From the NCBI RefSeq assembly GCF_017873815.1, contig NZ_JAGGKQ010000012.1, forward strand, positions 1-64,000: a DNA stretch of 64,000 nt, in the 5' to 3' direction. Numbering within the stretch: the first letter of the stretch is position 1; each line of letters starts with the position of its first letter. The notes below the pieces were generated by a model. The model was given only the letters and a program-made list of their open reading frames with translations, made no database searches and was not told the origin of the DNA. Shown piece by piece: positions 8,673-17,503 of the stretch. This DNA is from Halorubrum alkaliphilum. Its GTDB lineage: Archaea > Halobacteriota > Halobacteria > Halobacteriales > Haloferacaceae. The translations under genes and the position numbers were made by a program.

Positions 8673-9653
8673 ATGACCTTCAGCGTCTCTTGGCATACGC
8701 TTCTGGACGAACTCGACGATCTCCCCGAGGGAGCTACGCTGATCACGCCGCTGTCGCACGATCGCTTTCGCGTGACCGACGTACAGGAACAACGGGTCGT
8801 CATCGAGTTCCTCGACCGCGACATAGACGAAACTCGGCCGCTCCAACGCGATCAGTTCGAGACGCTGTATCGGCGGATCACCGAGGAACCCGGTGGCTTC
8901 GAACTGGATCGACTCCCGCCAAATGCCGATCCGTATCCGGCTGTGCTGAGTGTGCATCCACGGTTCGAGATCGACGAGGACCAAGGCATGATCGCCGAGA
9001 AGGAGGGATCGACCACGAGCCAGCTACTCGATGTCAGGGATGAATCCGAGGAGAGCGAGGAAGAACGTACCGAGCCAGATCTGGATGTGTATGCGGACGC
9101 TCTTCTGCTCGTTGACGCGCTCGAACGCCACGAGATGGAAGTCCTCGAAGACATGGATACGGACGCTCTCGTAAACCTCTACACGCTTCTCTCGGACGTT
9201 CAGCGCAACGCGAACGATCTCCGCAAGGACGTGGCCGACGTACTGTTGAACCGGCTCCATCACGACCGACCGGTGTCCGGACCGTTCGGGTCTGTTCAGC
9301 GAACCACGCGCCGGAACCGCTCGCTGAAGGACGACGAGGAAGTGCTGGGGACGCTTGAAGGGGCCGGAATCGACCGTGAGCGTGTGCTGGGTGTTGACCG
9401 TGACAAGGTAGACGACGCGCTGGATGTCACGGAGCTGTCCGAGAGCGACGTGTACGAAGTCGAAGAGAGCGAGTACGTTCGGAAGGCCGAGGTGGACGAG
9501 GAACGCAAAGAGACGCGACTCCAGGGCCTCAAGGACCAATTGGCGGCCTCGGAAGATGAAGAAGCAGAGGACCTCCGCCGGGAGATCGAGGACCTGGAAG
9601 ACCGCATCGACGAACTCACCAGCTTTCGAACTGGTGCGGAGGTACAAGAATGA
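8673..9653 (+). CDS. unknown acidic protein with C-terminal coiled coil, partner of the downstream nuclease
   Basis: 326 residues from ATG 8673. The first 110 residues form a compact domain (LPEGATLITPLSHDRF, then VVIEFLDRD) that I do not recognise. A very acidic linker (DESEESEEERTEPDLD) follows, then a helical part with SDVQRNANDLRKDVADVL and a basic turn (QRTTRRNRSLKDD). The last 60 residues are a heptad-rich coiled coil (LKDQLAASEDEEAEDLRR, then IEDLEDRIDELTSF). The stop overlaps the next start (ATGA), so the two proteins are co-translated and may form a complex. The frame extends upstream to 8391, but that stretch lacks the acidic bias and covers a repeat. Confidence 0.7.
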   Translation: MTFSVSWHTLLDELDDLPEGATLITPLSHDRFRVTDVQEQRVVIEFLDRDIDETRPLQRDQFETLYRRITEEPGGFELDRLPPNADPYPAVLSVHPRFEIDEDQGMIAEKEGSTTSQLLDVRDESEESEEERTEPDLDVYADALLLVDALERHEMEVLEDMDTDALVNLYTLLSDVQRNANDLRKDVADVLLNRLHHDRPVSGPFGSVQRTTRRNRSLKDDEEVLGTLEGAGIDRERVLGVDRDKVDDALDVTELSESDVYEVEESEYVRKAEVDEERKETRLQGLKDQLAASEDEEAEDLRREIEDLEDRIDELTSFRTGAEVQE

Positions 9654-10168
9654 CTGTCACCGTTGATGTTCCGCCCCGGTATGTTCGGCGGGCTCGTGAG
9701 ATGGGAACGGATCGAAACAAGTCGTTCGAGGAACGGGAGGGATACGATAATCATCAAAATACAGGAGGTGAGAATCCAGAGAATCGGCATCAGGTTGGGA
9801 TGATAGGCGAGATAGCGTTCGCCATCTATGCTGACCTTCAGGTCAATTCGGAACTGGTGGAGTGGTCTGACGGTGGTGTCGATTTTAAAACATCCATCGA
9901 CGGTGTTGAGCAGACGATTGATGTGAAAACGAGACAAACCAAGCCGTACGTCTTTTCGGTAAAAGAAGAGAGTGTGAACGCTGACCTCTTTATTCTCGGA
10001 CATCTGGAGGGCGATACTTCGGTGAAGTTTCTGGGGATGGCAACGAAGGAGATGGTTCTGAACGGGAATCGAAAATGGTCTACGTCAATCGAGAAGTACA
10101 ACTACCAAGTATCGCTTTCCTCGTTGGAGCCGATTCCGGATAGTGAGTCTATCGAGAGCTTGTCGTGA
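9650..10168 (+). CDS. PD-(D/E)XK restriction-endonuclease-like protein
   Basis: 172 residues, last gene of the island. The nuclease core is complete: Glu54 in MIGEIAFAIY, Asp78 in GGVDFKTSI, and Asp91-x-Lys93 in TIDVKTRQTK, spaced as in small phage and restriction enzymes of this fold. The end (NYQVSLSSLEPI) probably packs on the core. It follows the coiled-coil gene with a 4-base overlap. A DNA- or RNA-cutting role with the coiled-coil partner supplying binding is plausible. It could equally be a housekeeping nuclease of a virus or plasmid. Confidence 0.75.
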   Translation: MTVTVDVPPRYVRRAREMGTDRNKSFEEREGYDNHQNTGGENPENRHQVGMIGEIAFAIYADLQVNSELVEWSDGGVDFKTSIDGVEQTIDVKTRQTKPYVFSVKEESVNADLFILGHLEGDTSVKFLGMATKEMVLNGNRKWSTSIEKYNYQVSLSSLEPIPDSESIESLS

Positions 10169-10624
10169 TGAGTGGCTCTTGTTGTTTCTGAGTCCTGTTA
10201 TCTGGAACGTACTCCTGTGACTCCCGAGAGTGTACCATCGTTTATTTATAGGATCGTGCAGTTATTTCGGGATGAGAAGGTACGAGTCAGGTCGAGAACC
10301 GGCGATAGTGGCCGTGAAGTGGCCGGTTTGAGGCGATCTCGAAAAAATCCTTGGTAAGGACGAGACCCCGGATTCAAATTCCGGCCTAGGCTTTTTATTT
10401 CACACGTCCTGTACCCACATCTCTGGGTAATTACATCGGTCAGAAAAACCGGGGGAATCGGCGCGGCGAACCGGAACCAGTCCGGGCCGTGCGCCCATCA
10501 AAATCGACCGACTGGAGCGACTTATATCCGCGTCAGACGGGTGTGATCCGTTCGGCCGACGTTCCGACGGGGCGGGGCTCCGCTCGGCCGGTAAGCCGAT
10601 AGGGACGGAGGACGACGGTGTCGT
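10169..10624. other. island/core junction, no gene apart from the tRNA fragment
   Basis: The left part (10169-10347) is A+T-rich island sequence with a TTTATTTATAG word near 10240. The tRNA fragment follows at 10348-10392 with a T run just after it. From about 10430 the composition becomes core-like. GACTTATATCC at 10519-10528 looks like a TATA box, about 100 bases before the ATG at 10625. Confidence 0.5.
10348..10392 (+). other. 3' fragment of tRNA-Thr(GGT): putative right attachment site
   Basis: The sequence reads as the 3' half of a tRNA: anticodon loop TTGGTAA with anticodon GGT, the 3' anticodon strand GGACG, T arm CCGGA-TTCAAAT-TCCGG, acceptor strand CCTAGGC and discriminator T, then a T run at 10393. 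The 5' half is missing: there is no GCCTAGG acceptor strand upstream, and only TCC of the 5' anticodon strand is kept. This is what integration into the 3' end of a tRNA leaves behind. The intact tRNA and an integrase should lie left of this window. Confidence 0.7.
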
Positions 10625-10732
10625 ATGACCTTCGAGGACTTGTTCGAGCGAGGAGGAGAGTACGCCGTCGAGACGGACGATGTCAGCCGGACGCTCGCGG
10701 AGCGACGCGCGGAACGGAGCGATCGCGAATGA
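10625..10732 (+). CDS. 35-residue protein, first gene of a two-gene operon
   Basis: MTFEDLFERGGEYAVETDDV begins a 35-residue, charged protein ending in AERRAERSDRE. The TGA overlaps the ATG of the PIN-like gene (ATGA). Such short leader-gene products fused by overlap to a PIN-like gene look like small haloarchaeal conserved proteins, or an antitoxin-like partner, but the function is unknown. Codon bias fits the core genome. Confidence 0.5.
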   Translation: MTFEDLFERGGEYAVETDDVSRTLAERRAERSDRE

Positions 10733-11211
10733 GTGGGCGGCCGGAGCCGAGCCCCGCCCGAGTCGTCGCCGACGCGGACGTGCTGGCAGCGGATCTGCTG
10801 GTGGGTGGTGGCGCACGCGACGCGCTCGATATCCTCCGGGAGCACTCCTGGACGACGCTCGTCGCCAGCGATCCGTTGCTCGACGACGCAGCGGCGATCG
10901 TGGCGTCGCTTACGGATCCCGACCTCGCAAGCGACTGGCGCGAGAAAGTGGCGGCGTGGCGGGACCGGGTGGACCACACGGATGGGGATCACCCCGCGTT
11001 GGCGTCGGCGTACCACGGCGGCGCGATGCAGGTCATAAGTCTCGACCCGACGTTGACCGGTCCGAAGGCCGCCGCCGGACTCCGCGATCGACTGCCCGTG
11101 AGCGTTCGCGAGCCGCGAGCGTTCGCGACCGTGTTCGATCCTGAACGACTGTATCCGGCGGTTATCGGCGGAGAGTACCCCGGGCCGGATCGGGACGCGC
11201 GGGACTGGTGA
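10729..11211 (+). CDS. PIN-like domain protein
   Basis: 160 residues. RVVADADVLAADLLVGGGAR places Asp15 and Asp17 after a first strand, as in PIN nucleases, and HPALASAYHGGAMQVISLDP resembles the later strand-helix region. Other acidic active-site residues could be Asp50 or Asp56 in ASDPLLDDAA. It may cut RNA, as in VapC, or be a degenerate PIN fold. It is coupled to the 35-residue gene upstream and convergent with rdgB. The function remains unassigned. Confidence 0.65.
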   Translation: MSGRPEPSPARVVADADVLAADLLVGGGARDALDILREHSWTTLVASDPLLDDAAAIVASLTDPDLASDWREKVAAWRDRVDHTDGDHPALASAYHGGAMQVISLDPTLTGPKAAAGLRDRLPVSVREPRAFATVFDPERLYPAVIGGEYPGPDRDARDW

Positions 11212-11241
11212 GTAGTGGGCGGACGGAGCCCGGACCTCGAG

Positions 11242-11907
11242 TCACCTGTCCGCGTACCACTCCGCGAATTTCGCGAGGGCGCGACCGCGGTGGGAGACGG
11301 CGTTTTTCCGCTCGGTGTCCATCTCCGCGAACGTCTCGCCGTCGTGTTCGAAGATGGGGTCGTAGCCGAAGCCGCCGTCGCCGCGTGGGTCGACGATTCG
11401 CCCGGGAACGTAGCCCTCGAACAGCTTGACCGGGAGCGGATCGAATCGGTCTGCGGTCTCGTCGTCGGTCGTTCTGCTTGAGTCGCCGTCGCTCTCACCG
11501 GGGCCTGCGGCCGCGGCCGCCTCACGATCGGTGCGGTCGACGGGATCCGGGCTCGCGGCGAACCCCTCCCCGTCGCAGTACGCGAGGGTACAGCGGAACG
11601 CGGCGCGAGCGTCCGCAAGCGGGCGGGCGACCTCCCGGACGCGTTCGATGCCGAGCGTCTCCTCGACGTACGAGGAGTACGGGCCCGGAAACCCGTCGAG
11701 TTCCTCGATGAACAGTCCCGCGTCGTCGACGAGGACGGGTTCACCGGCCTCCCGGTACGCCTCGCGAGCGCCTCGGGCCGCGATGGGGCCGAGTTCGGGC
11801 GACTGGATCTCCGCGTAGTCGAAGTCGAGCCGTTCGACGGATCCGTCCGGCAGATACTCCTCGGCCTCGCGAACCTTCCCCGGGTTCGTCGTCACGTATC
11901 TGAGCAC
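11242..11907 (-). CDS. rdgB: XTP/dITP (non-canonical purine NTP) pyrophosphatase, RdgB/HAM1 family
   Basis: 221 residues, GTG start. Hydrolyses dITP, XTP and ITP to monophosphates and pyrophosphate, cleaning the nucleotide pool. Motifs: TTNPGKVREAEEYL (6-19), VLVDDAGLFIEEL (58-70), GGFGYDPIF (178-186) and KNAVSHRGRALAKF (201-214), the classic substrate loop. An insertion at about 118-158 is Ala/Gly/Asp/Ser-rich and includes poly-Ala from a GCGGCCGC-type DNA repeat; other family members lack it and it probably forms a surface loop. It is convergent with the PIN-like gene. Confidence 0.92.
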   Translation of the reverse strand: MLRYVTTNPGKVREAEEYLPDGSVERLDFDYAEIQSPELGPIAARGAREAYREAGEPVLVDDAGLFIEELDGFPGPYSSYVEETLGIERVREVARPLADARAAFRCTLAYCDGEGFAASPDPVDRTDREAAAAAGPGESDGDSSRTTDDETADRFDPLPVKLFEGYVPGRIVDPRGDGGFGYDPIFEHDGETFAEMDTERKNAVSHRGRALAKFAEWYADR

Positions 11908-12086
11908 GGATCCGAGTGGGGGAGGCAGTGCCGAATAGGCGTCGGTCGCGACGCCGCTATGCGTCGGTCGCGACGTTGGGGTACCGTTGATCGCGACACG
12001 GGAGCGTCGTCAGTGACGACGCGATAGGGCGTCCCGTCGACGATCACGGCGGTGCGTTTTTCAGGGTTCAGTGACACCGCGGCGGT

Positions 12087-12500
12087 ATGTCCCTCCCGAC
12101 GTTCGGAAAGGTGCGGCTCTCGGGCCTCATCGCGGTTCTCGCGTTCGGATTCACCGCGCTGTTCGCCGTGCTCGGACTCGGCGTGGCGGTCCCCGCAACG
12201 TTCGTCACCGGGTACTTCCTCCTGATTCCGCTGGTGTGGCTGCTCGGCGACGACTTCCCGCTCGTCGCCTCCGAGAGCAACGGAGACGTCTCGGAATCGA
12301 CGACCGCAGAGCAGCCGGTCGCGGAGCTGCGCGATCGCTACGCGACCGGTGAAATCGACGAGGCGGAGTTCGAGCGCCGGCTCGACCGGCTGCTGGAGAC
12401 CGAACCGCTTGACGAGCGCGTCGACGGCCGAAGCAGAACCCGGTCGGCGGATCGGTCCGTAAGCCGGTCCGGCGAGCGTCGCGAGCGCGAACTGGAGTGA
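12087..12500 (+). CDS. two-TM membrane protein with SHOCT motif
   Basis: 137 residues. Two hydrophobic segments (about 12-33 and 38-54) are followed by an acidic linker and a SHOCT-like motif AELRDRYATGEIDEAEFERR, the short helical oligomerisation motif common in haloarchaeal membrane proteins. The tail is Arg/Ser-rich. A second SHOCT protein lies at 55164-55568. Role unknown. Confidence 0.75.
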   Translation: MSLPTFGKVRLSGLIAVLAFGFTALFAVLGLGVAVPATFVTGYFLLIPLVWLLGDDFPLVASESNGDVSESTTAEQPVAELRDRYATGEIDEAEFERRLDRLLETEPLDERVDGRSRTRSADRSVSRSGERRERELE

Positions 12501-12618
12501 GAGGCCGGCGACGTGACGTGTCGTCGAACGGTCGGCGGCGACGCGGCCGGTCGGGGTCGGTCACGCTCGGCCCGCGAGGGACACCCTCTTAAGAATCGGC
12601 CGTCAGGAACGGACGGAC

Positions 12619-13944
12619 ATGCTGATCACAGGGACCGTCATCGCCGATCCGGAGACCGTCATCGACGACGGCGCAGTCGTTATCGAGGGATCGACGATCA
12701 CGGCGGTCGGCAAGGCCGACGCCCTCCTCTCGGAGCACCCGGATCACGAACGCCGCGCGTTCGACATCGTCGCGCCGGGACTCGTCGGCGGCCACGTTCA
12801 CTCGGTCCAGTCGCTGGGGCGGGGGATCGCCGACGACGACGAACTGCTCGACTGGCTGTTCGAGGCCGTGTTGCCGATGGAGGCCGCGATGGACGCCGAG
12901 GCGACGCGAGCCGCGGCAGAGCTCGGCTATCTCGAGTGTCTGGAGTCCGGGACCACGACCGTCGTCGACCACCTCTCGGTCAACCACGCAGCCGAGGCGT
13001 TCGAGGCGGCGATCGAAACCGGGATCCGCGGACGACTCGGGAAAGTGTTGATGGACAAGGAGTCGCCCGACGGGCTCTTGGAGTCGACCGACGCCGGGCT
13101 CGCGGAAACGGAGGCGCTGATCGGAGAGTACCACGGCGCGGCCGACGGTCGGATCCGCTACGCGGTCACCCCGCGGTTCGCCGTCACCTGTACGGAGGCC
13201 TGTCTCCGCGGCTGTCGGGAGATAGCCGACCGCTACGACGGTGTGGCGATCCACACCCACGCCAGCGAGAACAAAGACGAGATCGCGACCGTCGAGGAGG
13301 CGACGGGAAAACGGAACGTCCACTGGCTCGACGAGGTCGGTCTCACCGGGCCGGACGTGACGCTCGCCCACTGCGTCCACACCGACGAGAGCGAGCGGGA
13401 CATCCTCGCGGAAACCGACACGGTCGTCACCCACTGTCCCTCCTCGAACATGAAACTCGCCTCGGGGATCGCGCCGATCCACGACTACCTCGAGCGCGGG
13501 ATCACGGTCGCGCTCGGCAACGACGGCCCGCCGTGTAACAACACGCTCGACCCGTTCACGGAGATGCGACAGGCGAGTCTACTCGGAAAGGTCGACGCAC
13601 GCGACCCCACCCGCCTCCCCGCGGAGACGGTCCTCGCGATGGCGACGATCAACGGCGCGCGGGCGGCCGGGTTCGATCGGATCGGCCGCCTCGAAGCAGG
13701 GTACGAGGCGGACCTGATCGGGCTCACCACGGAGAAGACGCGGGCGACGCCGCTTCACGATCCCCTCTCACATCTCGTGTACGCGGCACACGGCGACGAC
13801 GTGGTGTTCACGATGGTCGCCGGAACGGTCAGATACGACGGCGGAGAGCACGTCGGGATCGACGCGGACGCGGTTCGCGAACGAGCCACTCGTCACGCGG
13901 AGCGAGTCGTCGAGGCGGCGGGGATCGAGACGGCAGGACGATAA
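12619..13944 (+). CDS. dadD: amidohydrolase, 5'-deoxyadenosine / S-adenosylhomocysteine deaminase-like
   Basis: 441 residues, TrzA/AtzA/DadD branch of the metal-dependent amidohydrolases. It begins MLITGTVIADPETVI; zinc ligands are His59 and His61 in GGHVHSV, His in AIHTHASENKD and His in VTLAHCVH, with the catalytic Asp in VALGNDGPPCNN. THCPSSNMKLASGIAPIHDY is typical of the group that deaminates adenosine-type nucleosides. The likely reaction is 5'-deoxyadenosine (or methylthioadenosine, SAH) to the inosine form, salvage of radical-SAM by-products. The class II aldolase and HAD phosphatase at 35-36 kb could act downstream in the same salvage. The substrate is inferred from family likeness. 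Confidence 0.8.
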   Translation: MLITGTVIADPETVIDDGAVVIEGSTITAVGKADALLSEHPDHERRAFDIVAPGLVGGHVHSVQSLGRGIADDDELLDWLFEAVLPMEAAMDAEATRAAAELGYLECLESGTTTVVDHLSVNHAAEAFEAAIETGIRGRLGKVLMDKESPDGLLESTDAGLAETEALIGEYHGAADGRIRYAVTPRFAVTCTEACLRGCREIADRYDGVAIHTHASENKDEIATVEEATGKRNVHWLDEVGLTGPDVTLAHCVHTDESERDILAETDTVVTHCPSSNMKLASGIAPIHDYLERGITVALGNDGPPCNNTLDPFTEMRQASLLGKVDARDPTRLPAETVLAMATINGARAAGFDRIGRLEAGYEADLIGLTTEKTRATPLHDPLSHLVYAAHGDDVVFTMVAGTVRYDGGEHVGIDADAVRERATRHAERVVEAAGIETAGR

Positions 13945-14004
13945 GTAGAGACCGGGGGAGCACTTCGATCGAAACCGCACTCGACGGTCATGGAGAGGGG
14001 GACG

Positions 14005-14409
14005 CTACGACGGTGACGATCCGACCGCCGGGCCGGATCCGGATCGACAGTCAGCCCACTCCACCCCGGTCTCGCGGTCGTTGAACGCCTCGACCGTGAC
14101 GTCCTCGATGTCGATCGTGCGCTTCAGGTAGCGTCGCTTCGAGCGCTCGCCGACGACGGCGAATCGCTCGACACCGCGGGCGACCGCGATCTGTGCGGAC
14201 TCTCGGAGCGCTCGGCGACCGGCGTCGGAACACGGGCGGCTCGTCCGCACAACGATCACGACGGCACCGATCGGTCGGTCGGCGGTAAGCGCTCGCCACC
14301 GGTCGAGCAGCGCCTCGCCGTCGGCGGGGCTCAACCCCGTCCCGTGCGGGAACTCGACGACGAGCGTGCCGTCGTCGACCCGTGTCGTCCACCGGTCGCT
14401 CGATTCCAT
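14005..14409 (-). CDS. STAS-like domain protein
   Basis: 134 residues from ATG 14409, chosen because a TTTATA box lies about 26 bases upstream. The strand-helix pattern VDDGTLVVEFPHGTGLSPAD, then GAVVIVVRTSRPCSDAGRRA and VERFAVVGERSKRRYLKRTI is like STAS (anti-sigma antagonist / SpoIIAA) folds of haloarchaea; it has Ser in RTSRPCSDAG where STAS proteins carry the phosphorylated loop. Its promoter is almost identical to that of cheB (22 bp, same spacing), so it may belong to the taxis or motility regulon. Confidence 0.65.
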   Translation of the reverse strand: MESSDRWTTRVDDGTLVVEFPHGTGLSPADGEALLDRWRALTADRPIGAVVIVVRTSRPCSDAGRRALRESAQIAVARGVERFAVVGERSKRRYLKRTIDIEDVTVEAFNDRETGVEWADCRSGSGPAVGSSPS

Positions 14410-14432
14410 ACCGTGCGATATCAGACGACTGA

Positions 14433-14454
14433 GTATAAACCCACGCACCCAGTT
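14433..14454 (-). promoter_or_regulatory. promoter with 22-bp motif shared with cheB
   Basis: Reading on the minus strand, AACTGGGTGCGTGGGTTTAT plus AC ends 23 bases before the ATG at 14409. The cheB promoter (28519-28540) has the same 22 bases with three differences, also exactly 23 bases before its ATG. TTTAT is the TATA box; the G-rich part lies where the BRE or an activator site would be. Confidence 0.7.
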
Positions 14455-14683
14455 ATTGTTTTTGATATCTCGACCACGGACGGTAACTCATCGAGAGATC
14501 CCGAGGCTCGTGGGAGTTCGGGTCGTTTCGGTTCGTTACCGCGTCAGAATGAAAGGTACCGATCGATCGAGTCGAAACCCGTCGGGCTCGGGTGATGATC
14601 GACGCCGCCGCTATCGGATCTGAGAACCGAGGGAGACGGCAGATGTCGGGCGGGCGGCATTCCGAGCTCCGGTAGCCCGAAGC

Positions 14684-15439
14684 CTACTCCGCGTCGGTCG
14701 CGTCGGCCGACATCCCGGCAGCATCGACGACGGCGGTTGCGAGAGCGTCGAAGGCGGCCTCGTCGGGAACTACGTCGACGTCGATCCCGTGTTCGGCCGC
14801 GGTCTCGGCGGTCGGCGCACCGATCGCGCCGACGATCGCCTCGTCGAGGCCCGCGAGGGCCGCGTCGCGGACGCCCCGCTCCGCGGCCGCCTCGAGGAAG
14901 TGCGCCACCGTGAGCGAGGAGGTGAACGCGACCGCGTCGAGTTCACCCCCGGCGGCAGCCACCGCCGAGTCGCCGGCCGCCGCCGGGCGTGTCAGCCGAT
15001 AGAGCACGGTCTCGGTCACGTCGGCGCCCGCCTCGGCGAGACCGTCGAGCAGGACCTCGCTGCCGTGATCCGACCGTGCGACCTCGACGGACACCCCGTC
15101 GACGCGGTCGCGGAGGGCCGCCACGAGCCCCGCGGAGGTGTACTCCTCGGGAACGATGTCGACCGTCCAGCCCGCGTCGTGGGCGGCGGCCGCGGTCGCC
15201 GGACCGATGGCGACGAGGGTCGCGTCACCCGGGTCCCAGCCCGCGTCCGCGGCGAGTTCGACCCCCGTCTTACTCGTTACCACGACGTACGACGCGTCGG
15301 CGGGCGTCTCGCCGGTCGGCTCGATCGCGAGCATCGGGTCCGCGACCGGATCGGCTCCGAGCGATGCCAGCGCGGCCATCGCGTCCTCGATCCGCTCGTC
15401 GTTCGGGCGGAAGACGGCGACACGAGGGGCGTCGCTCAC
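14684..15439 (-). CDS. hemD: uroporphyrinogen-III synthase
   Basis: 251 residues, GTG start overlapping the cobA stop (GTGA). Closes hydroxymethylbilane to uroporphyrinogen III with ring-D inversion. RVAVFRPNDERIEDAMAAL at the N-terminus, VVVTSKTGVELAADAG, TLVAIGPATAAAAHDAG, and VAFTSSLTVAHFLEAA with IGAPTAETAAEHGI fit the two-domain HemD fold, including the repeated TS...V and IG..TA phosphate-binding turns. Third gene of hemC-cobA-hemD; it feeds siroheme, heme and cobalamin synthesis. Confidence 0.9.
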   Translation of the reverse strand: MSDAPRVAVFRPNDERIEDAMAALASLGADPVADPMLAIEPTGETPADASYVVVTSKTGVELAADAGWDPGDATLVAIGPATAAAAHDAGWTVDIVPEEYTSAGLVAALRDRVDGVSVEVARSDHGSEVLLDGLAEAGADVTETVLYRLTRPAAAGDSAVAAAGGELDAVAFTSSLTVAHFLEAAAERGVRDAALAGLDEAIVGAIGAPTAETAAEHGIDVDVVPDEAAFDALATAVVDAAGMSADATDAE

Positions 15440-16335
15440 GCGTCCTCACCACCCGTGTCCGCGTCCACGGCGTTCTCCTGATCCGCTCCCGTGTTCGCCT
15501 CGGGCTGGGCCACCGGCGCGGAGCCGGCGTGCTCCAAGAACGCCACGACCCGATCGCGGGTCGCGGCAACCTCGCCGATGACGGTGATCGCCGGCGGCTC
15601 GATCTCCGCCTCGTCCCGGACCGCGACGATCGTGTCGAGCGTGCCGGTCGCGACGCGCATGTTGGGCCACGTGGCGCGCTCGACCAGTGCGACGGGTGTG
15701 TCGCCGTCGAGGCCCGCCCCGCGGAGTTCGGCGGTGTACGCCGGCAGCTTGCCGACGCCCATCAGGACGACGATGGTCCCGCCGGTCGCCGCGAGCGCGT
15801 TCCAGTCGACCGCCGACTCCTCTTTCGTGGGGTCCTCGTGACCCGTGACGAAGGAAACCGAGGAGGCGTGATCGCGGTGGGTGACCGGGATCCCGGCGAC
15901 CGCGGGGCCGGCGACCGCGGAGGTGACGCCGGGAACGACCTCGAAGGGGATCCCGGCATCGGCGAGATGTTCGGCCTCCTCGCCGCCGCGACCGAAGACG
16001 AACGGGTCGCCGCCTTTGAGCCGGACGACGGAGTTGCCCGCCTCGGCCAACTCGACCAGCCGTCGGTTCGTGTACTCTTGAGGCGTCCACTCGCCGCCGG
16101 CACGCTTGCCGACGTCCTCGCGTTTCGCCGCCGGTATCTCCCCAAGGATCTCCGGACCGGGGAGCTTGTCGTGGAGCACGACGTCCGCCGACTCGACCAG
16201 CCGGGCCGCCTTCACCGTCATCAGGTCCGGGTCGCCGGGTCCGGACCCGACGAGGTACACCGTCCCGACATCGTCCTCGCGGGTCCGGGTCGGCGGGTTG
16301 TCGTGGTCACCGTCGTCGCCGGCTCGGTCACTCAT
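15436..16335 (-). CDS. cobA: uroporphyrinogen-III C-methyltransferase (SUMT)
   Basis: 299 residues from the ATG that overlaps the hemC stop by 8 bases; an upstream start would run far into hemC. Transfers two methyls from SAM to uroporphyrinogen III giving precorrin-2. Motifs: [47 protein letters not shown] and [20 protein letters not shown], all hallmarks of SUMT. Acidic tails at both ends are a haloarchaeal trait. Confidence 0.95.
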   Translation of the reverse strand: MSDRAGDDGDHDNPPTRTREDDVGTVYLVGSGPGDPDLMTVKAARLVESADVVLHDKLPGPEILGEIPAAKREDVGKRAGGEWTPQEYTNRRLVELAEAGNSVVRLKGGDPFVFGRGGEEAEHLADAGIPFEVVPGVTSAVAGPAVAGIPVTHRDHASSVSFVTGHEDPTKEESAVDWNALAATGGTIVVLMGVGKLPAYTAELRGAGLDGDTPVALVERATWPNMRVATGTLDTIVAVRDEAEIEPPAITVIGEVAATRDRVVAFLEHAGSAPVAQPEANTGADQENAVDADTGGEDA

Positions 16336-17503
16336 CGGGGTTCCCCTCCTCGTCGCCGCTCGCCGCCGAGTCGACCGTCTCACGCGCCTCGGCTATCAGG
16401 TCCGCCGCACCGCGGTCCGCCAGATCCGCCGCGAACGACTCCGCCGCGCCGGCGTGGTCGCGGATCGGGAGGTCCCGCGTTCCCTCCACCTCCTCCGTGC
16501 CGTCGGTGGAGAGCACGCGAACCCGGGTGTGGACGTGCTCCCCCTGAACCAGCGCCGAGACGCCAATCGGGGCGATACAGCCGCCATTGAGTTCGGCAAG
16601 CACCGTCCGCTCGACGGTCGCCGCCACCCGGGTTCGGGGGTGGTCGATCGCCGACCGGATCGCCTCGATGGTGTCCGGATCCGTCGCGGTGACGGCGATG
16701 GCTCCTTGGCCCGCGGCGGGAACGAACTCCTCGCGCGGGAGTCGGGTCGTTCGGCCGTCGTCGTAGAGCCCGGACCGACGCAGTCCGGCTTCCGCCATCA
16801 CGAGCGCGTCGTACTCGACGTCGACGGAGCGCTCCATGGCCGAGCGTTCGAGCTCCGAGAGCGAGTCGAACCACTCCTCGACGCTCCGCTCGAACGACGC
16901 GTCGGTGTCGCCGTCGGGGCCGTCGGAACCGGTATCGTCCTCGGACACCTCCTCGCCGCCCTCCGCGGTCAGGGCGGCGGCCTCGCCGGAAGCGATCAGC
17001 CGGCGTTCGTGTTCCGCCTGGAGGCCGGGCGCGAGCAGCTTCTCGACCCGGGTGTCGACGTTGCCGCGGATCGGTTCGACGTCGAGGTCGGGTCGTGCCG
17101 CCTTGATCTGGGCGGTTCGGCGGAGCGAGCCAGTCCCGACGACGGCGCCGGCCGGGAGGTCGTCGAGGGCCGACCCCTCCGGGTGAACGAGGACATCGCC
17201 TGAGGGAGCGCGTTCGGGGACGCCGGCGACGACCATGTCGTCCATCCCTTCCGTGGGGACGTCTTTTAACGAGTGGACCGCGAGGTCGGCGTCGCCGGCG
17301 AGCACCTTCTCGTCGAGCGCGCGGACGAACGCTCCCGTGCGCCCGAGCCGATGGATCATCTCGTCGGGGATCCGGTCGCCGCGGGTCTCGACGCGGCGGA
17401 TATCGACCTCGCGTTTGCGTGTCGAAAGCGCGTCGCGGACGGTCTCGGCCTGTGTGAGGGCCAGATCCGACCCGCGGGTCGCGAGGGTGAGGGTTTCGGT
17501 CAT
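16328..17503 (-). CDS. hemC: porphobilinogen deaminase (hydroxymethylbilane synthase)
   Basis: 391 residues from ATG 17503, where MTETLTLATRGSDLALTQAE starts the family's N-terminal signature. Polymerises four porphobilinogens; the dipyrromethane cofactor attaches to Cys309 in LAELNGGCIAPIGV. Asp81 in VHSLKDVPTE is catalytic and GTGSLRRTAQIKAARPDL binds substrate. The length exceeds the usual 310 because of an acidic insertion at about 159-231 (AEGGEEVSEDDTGSDGPDGD and an amphipathic segment) between the R..KL and ALV.AEAGL motifs. First gene of the operon. Confidence 0.95.
   Translation of the reverse strand: MTETLTLATRGSDLALTQAETVRDALSTRKREVDIRRVETRGDRIPDEMIHRLGRTGAFVRALDEKVLAGDADLAVHSLKDVPTEGMDDMVVAGVPERAPSGDVLVHPEGSALDDLPAGAVVGTGSLRRTAQIKAARPDLDVEPIRGNVDTRVEKLLAPGLQAEHERRLIASGEAAALTAEGGEEVSEDDTGSDGPDGDTDASFERSVEEWFDSLSELERSAMERSVDVEYDALVMAEAGLRRSGLYDDGRTTRLPREEFVPAAGQGAIAVTATDPDTIEAIRSAIDHPRTRVAATVERTVLAELNGGCIAPIGVSALVQGEHVHTRVRVLSTDGTEEVEGTRDLPIRDHAGAAESFAADLADRGAADLIAEARETVDSAASGDEEGNPDE

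Noticed and set aside
1-10392. Complete DISARM or BREX system
   Set aside because: Only a broken methylase and one helicase are present; the marker genes of either system are absent in the window.
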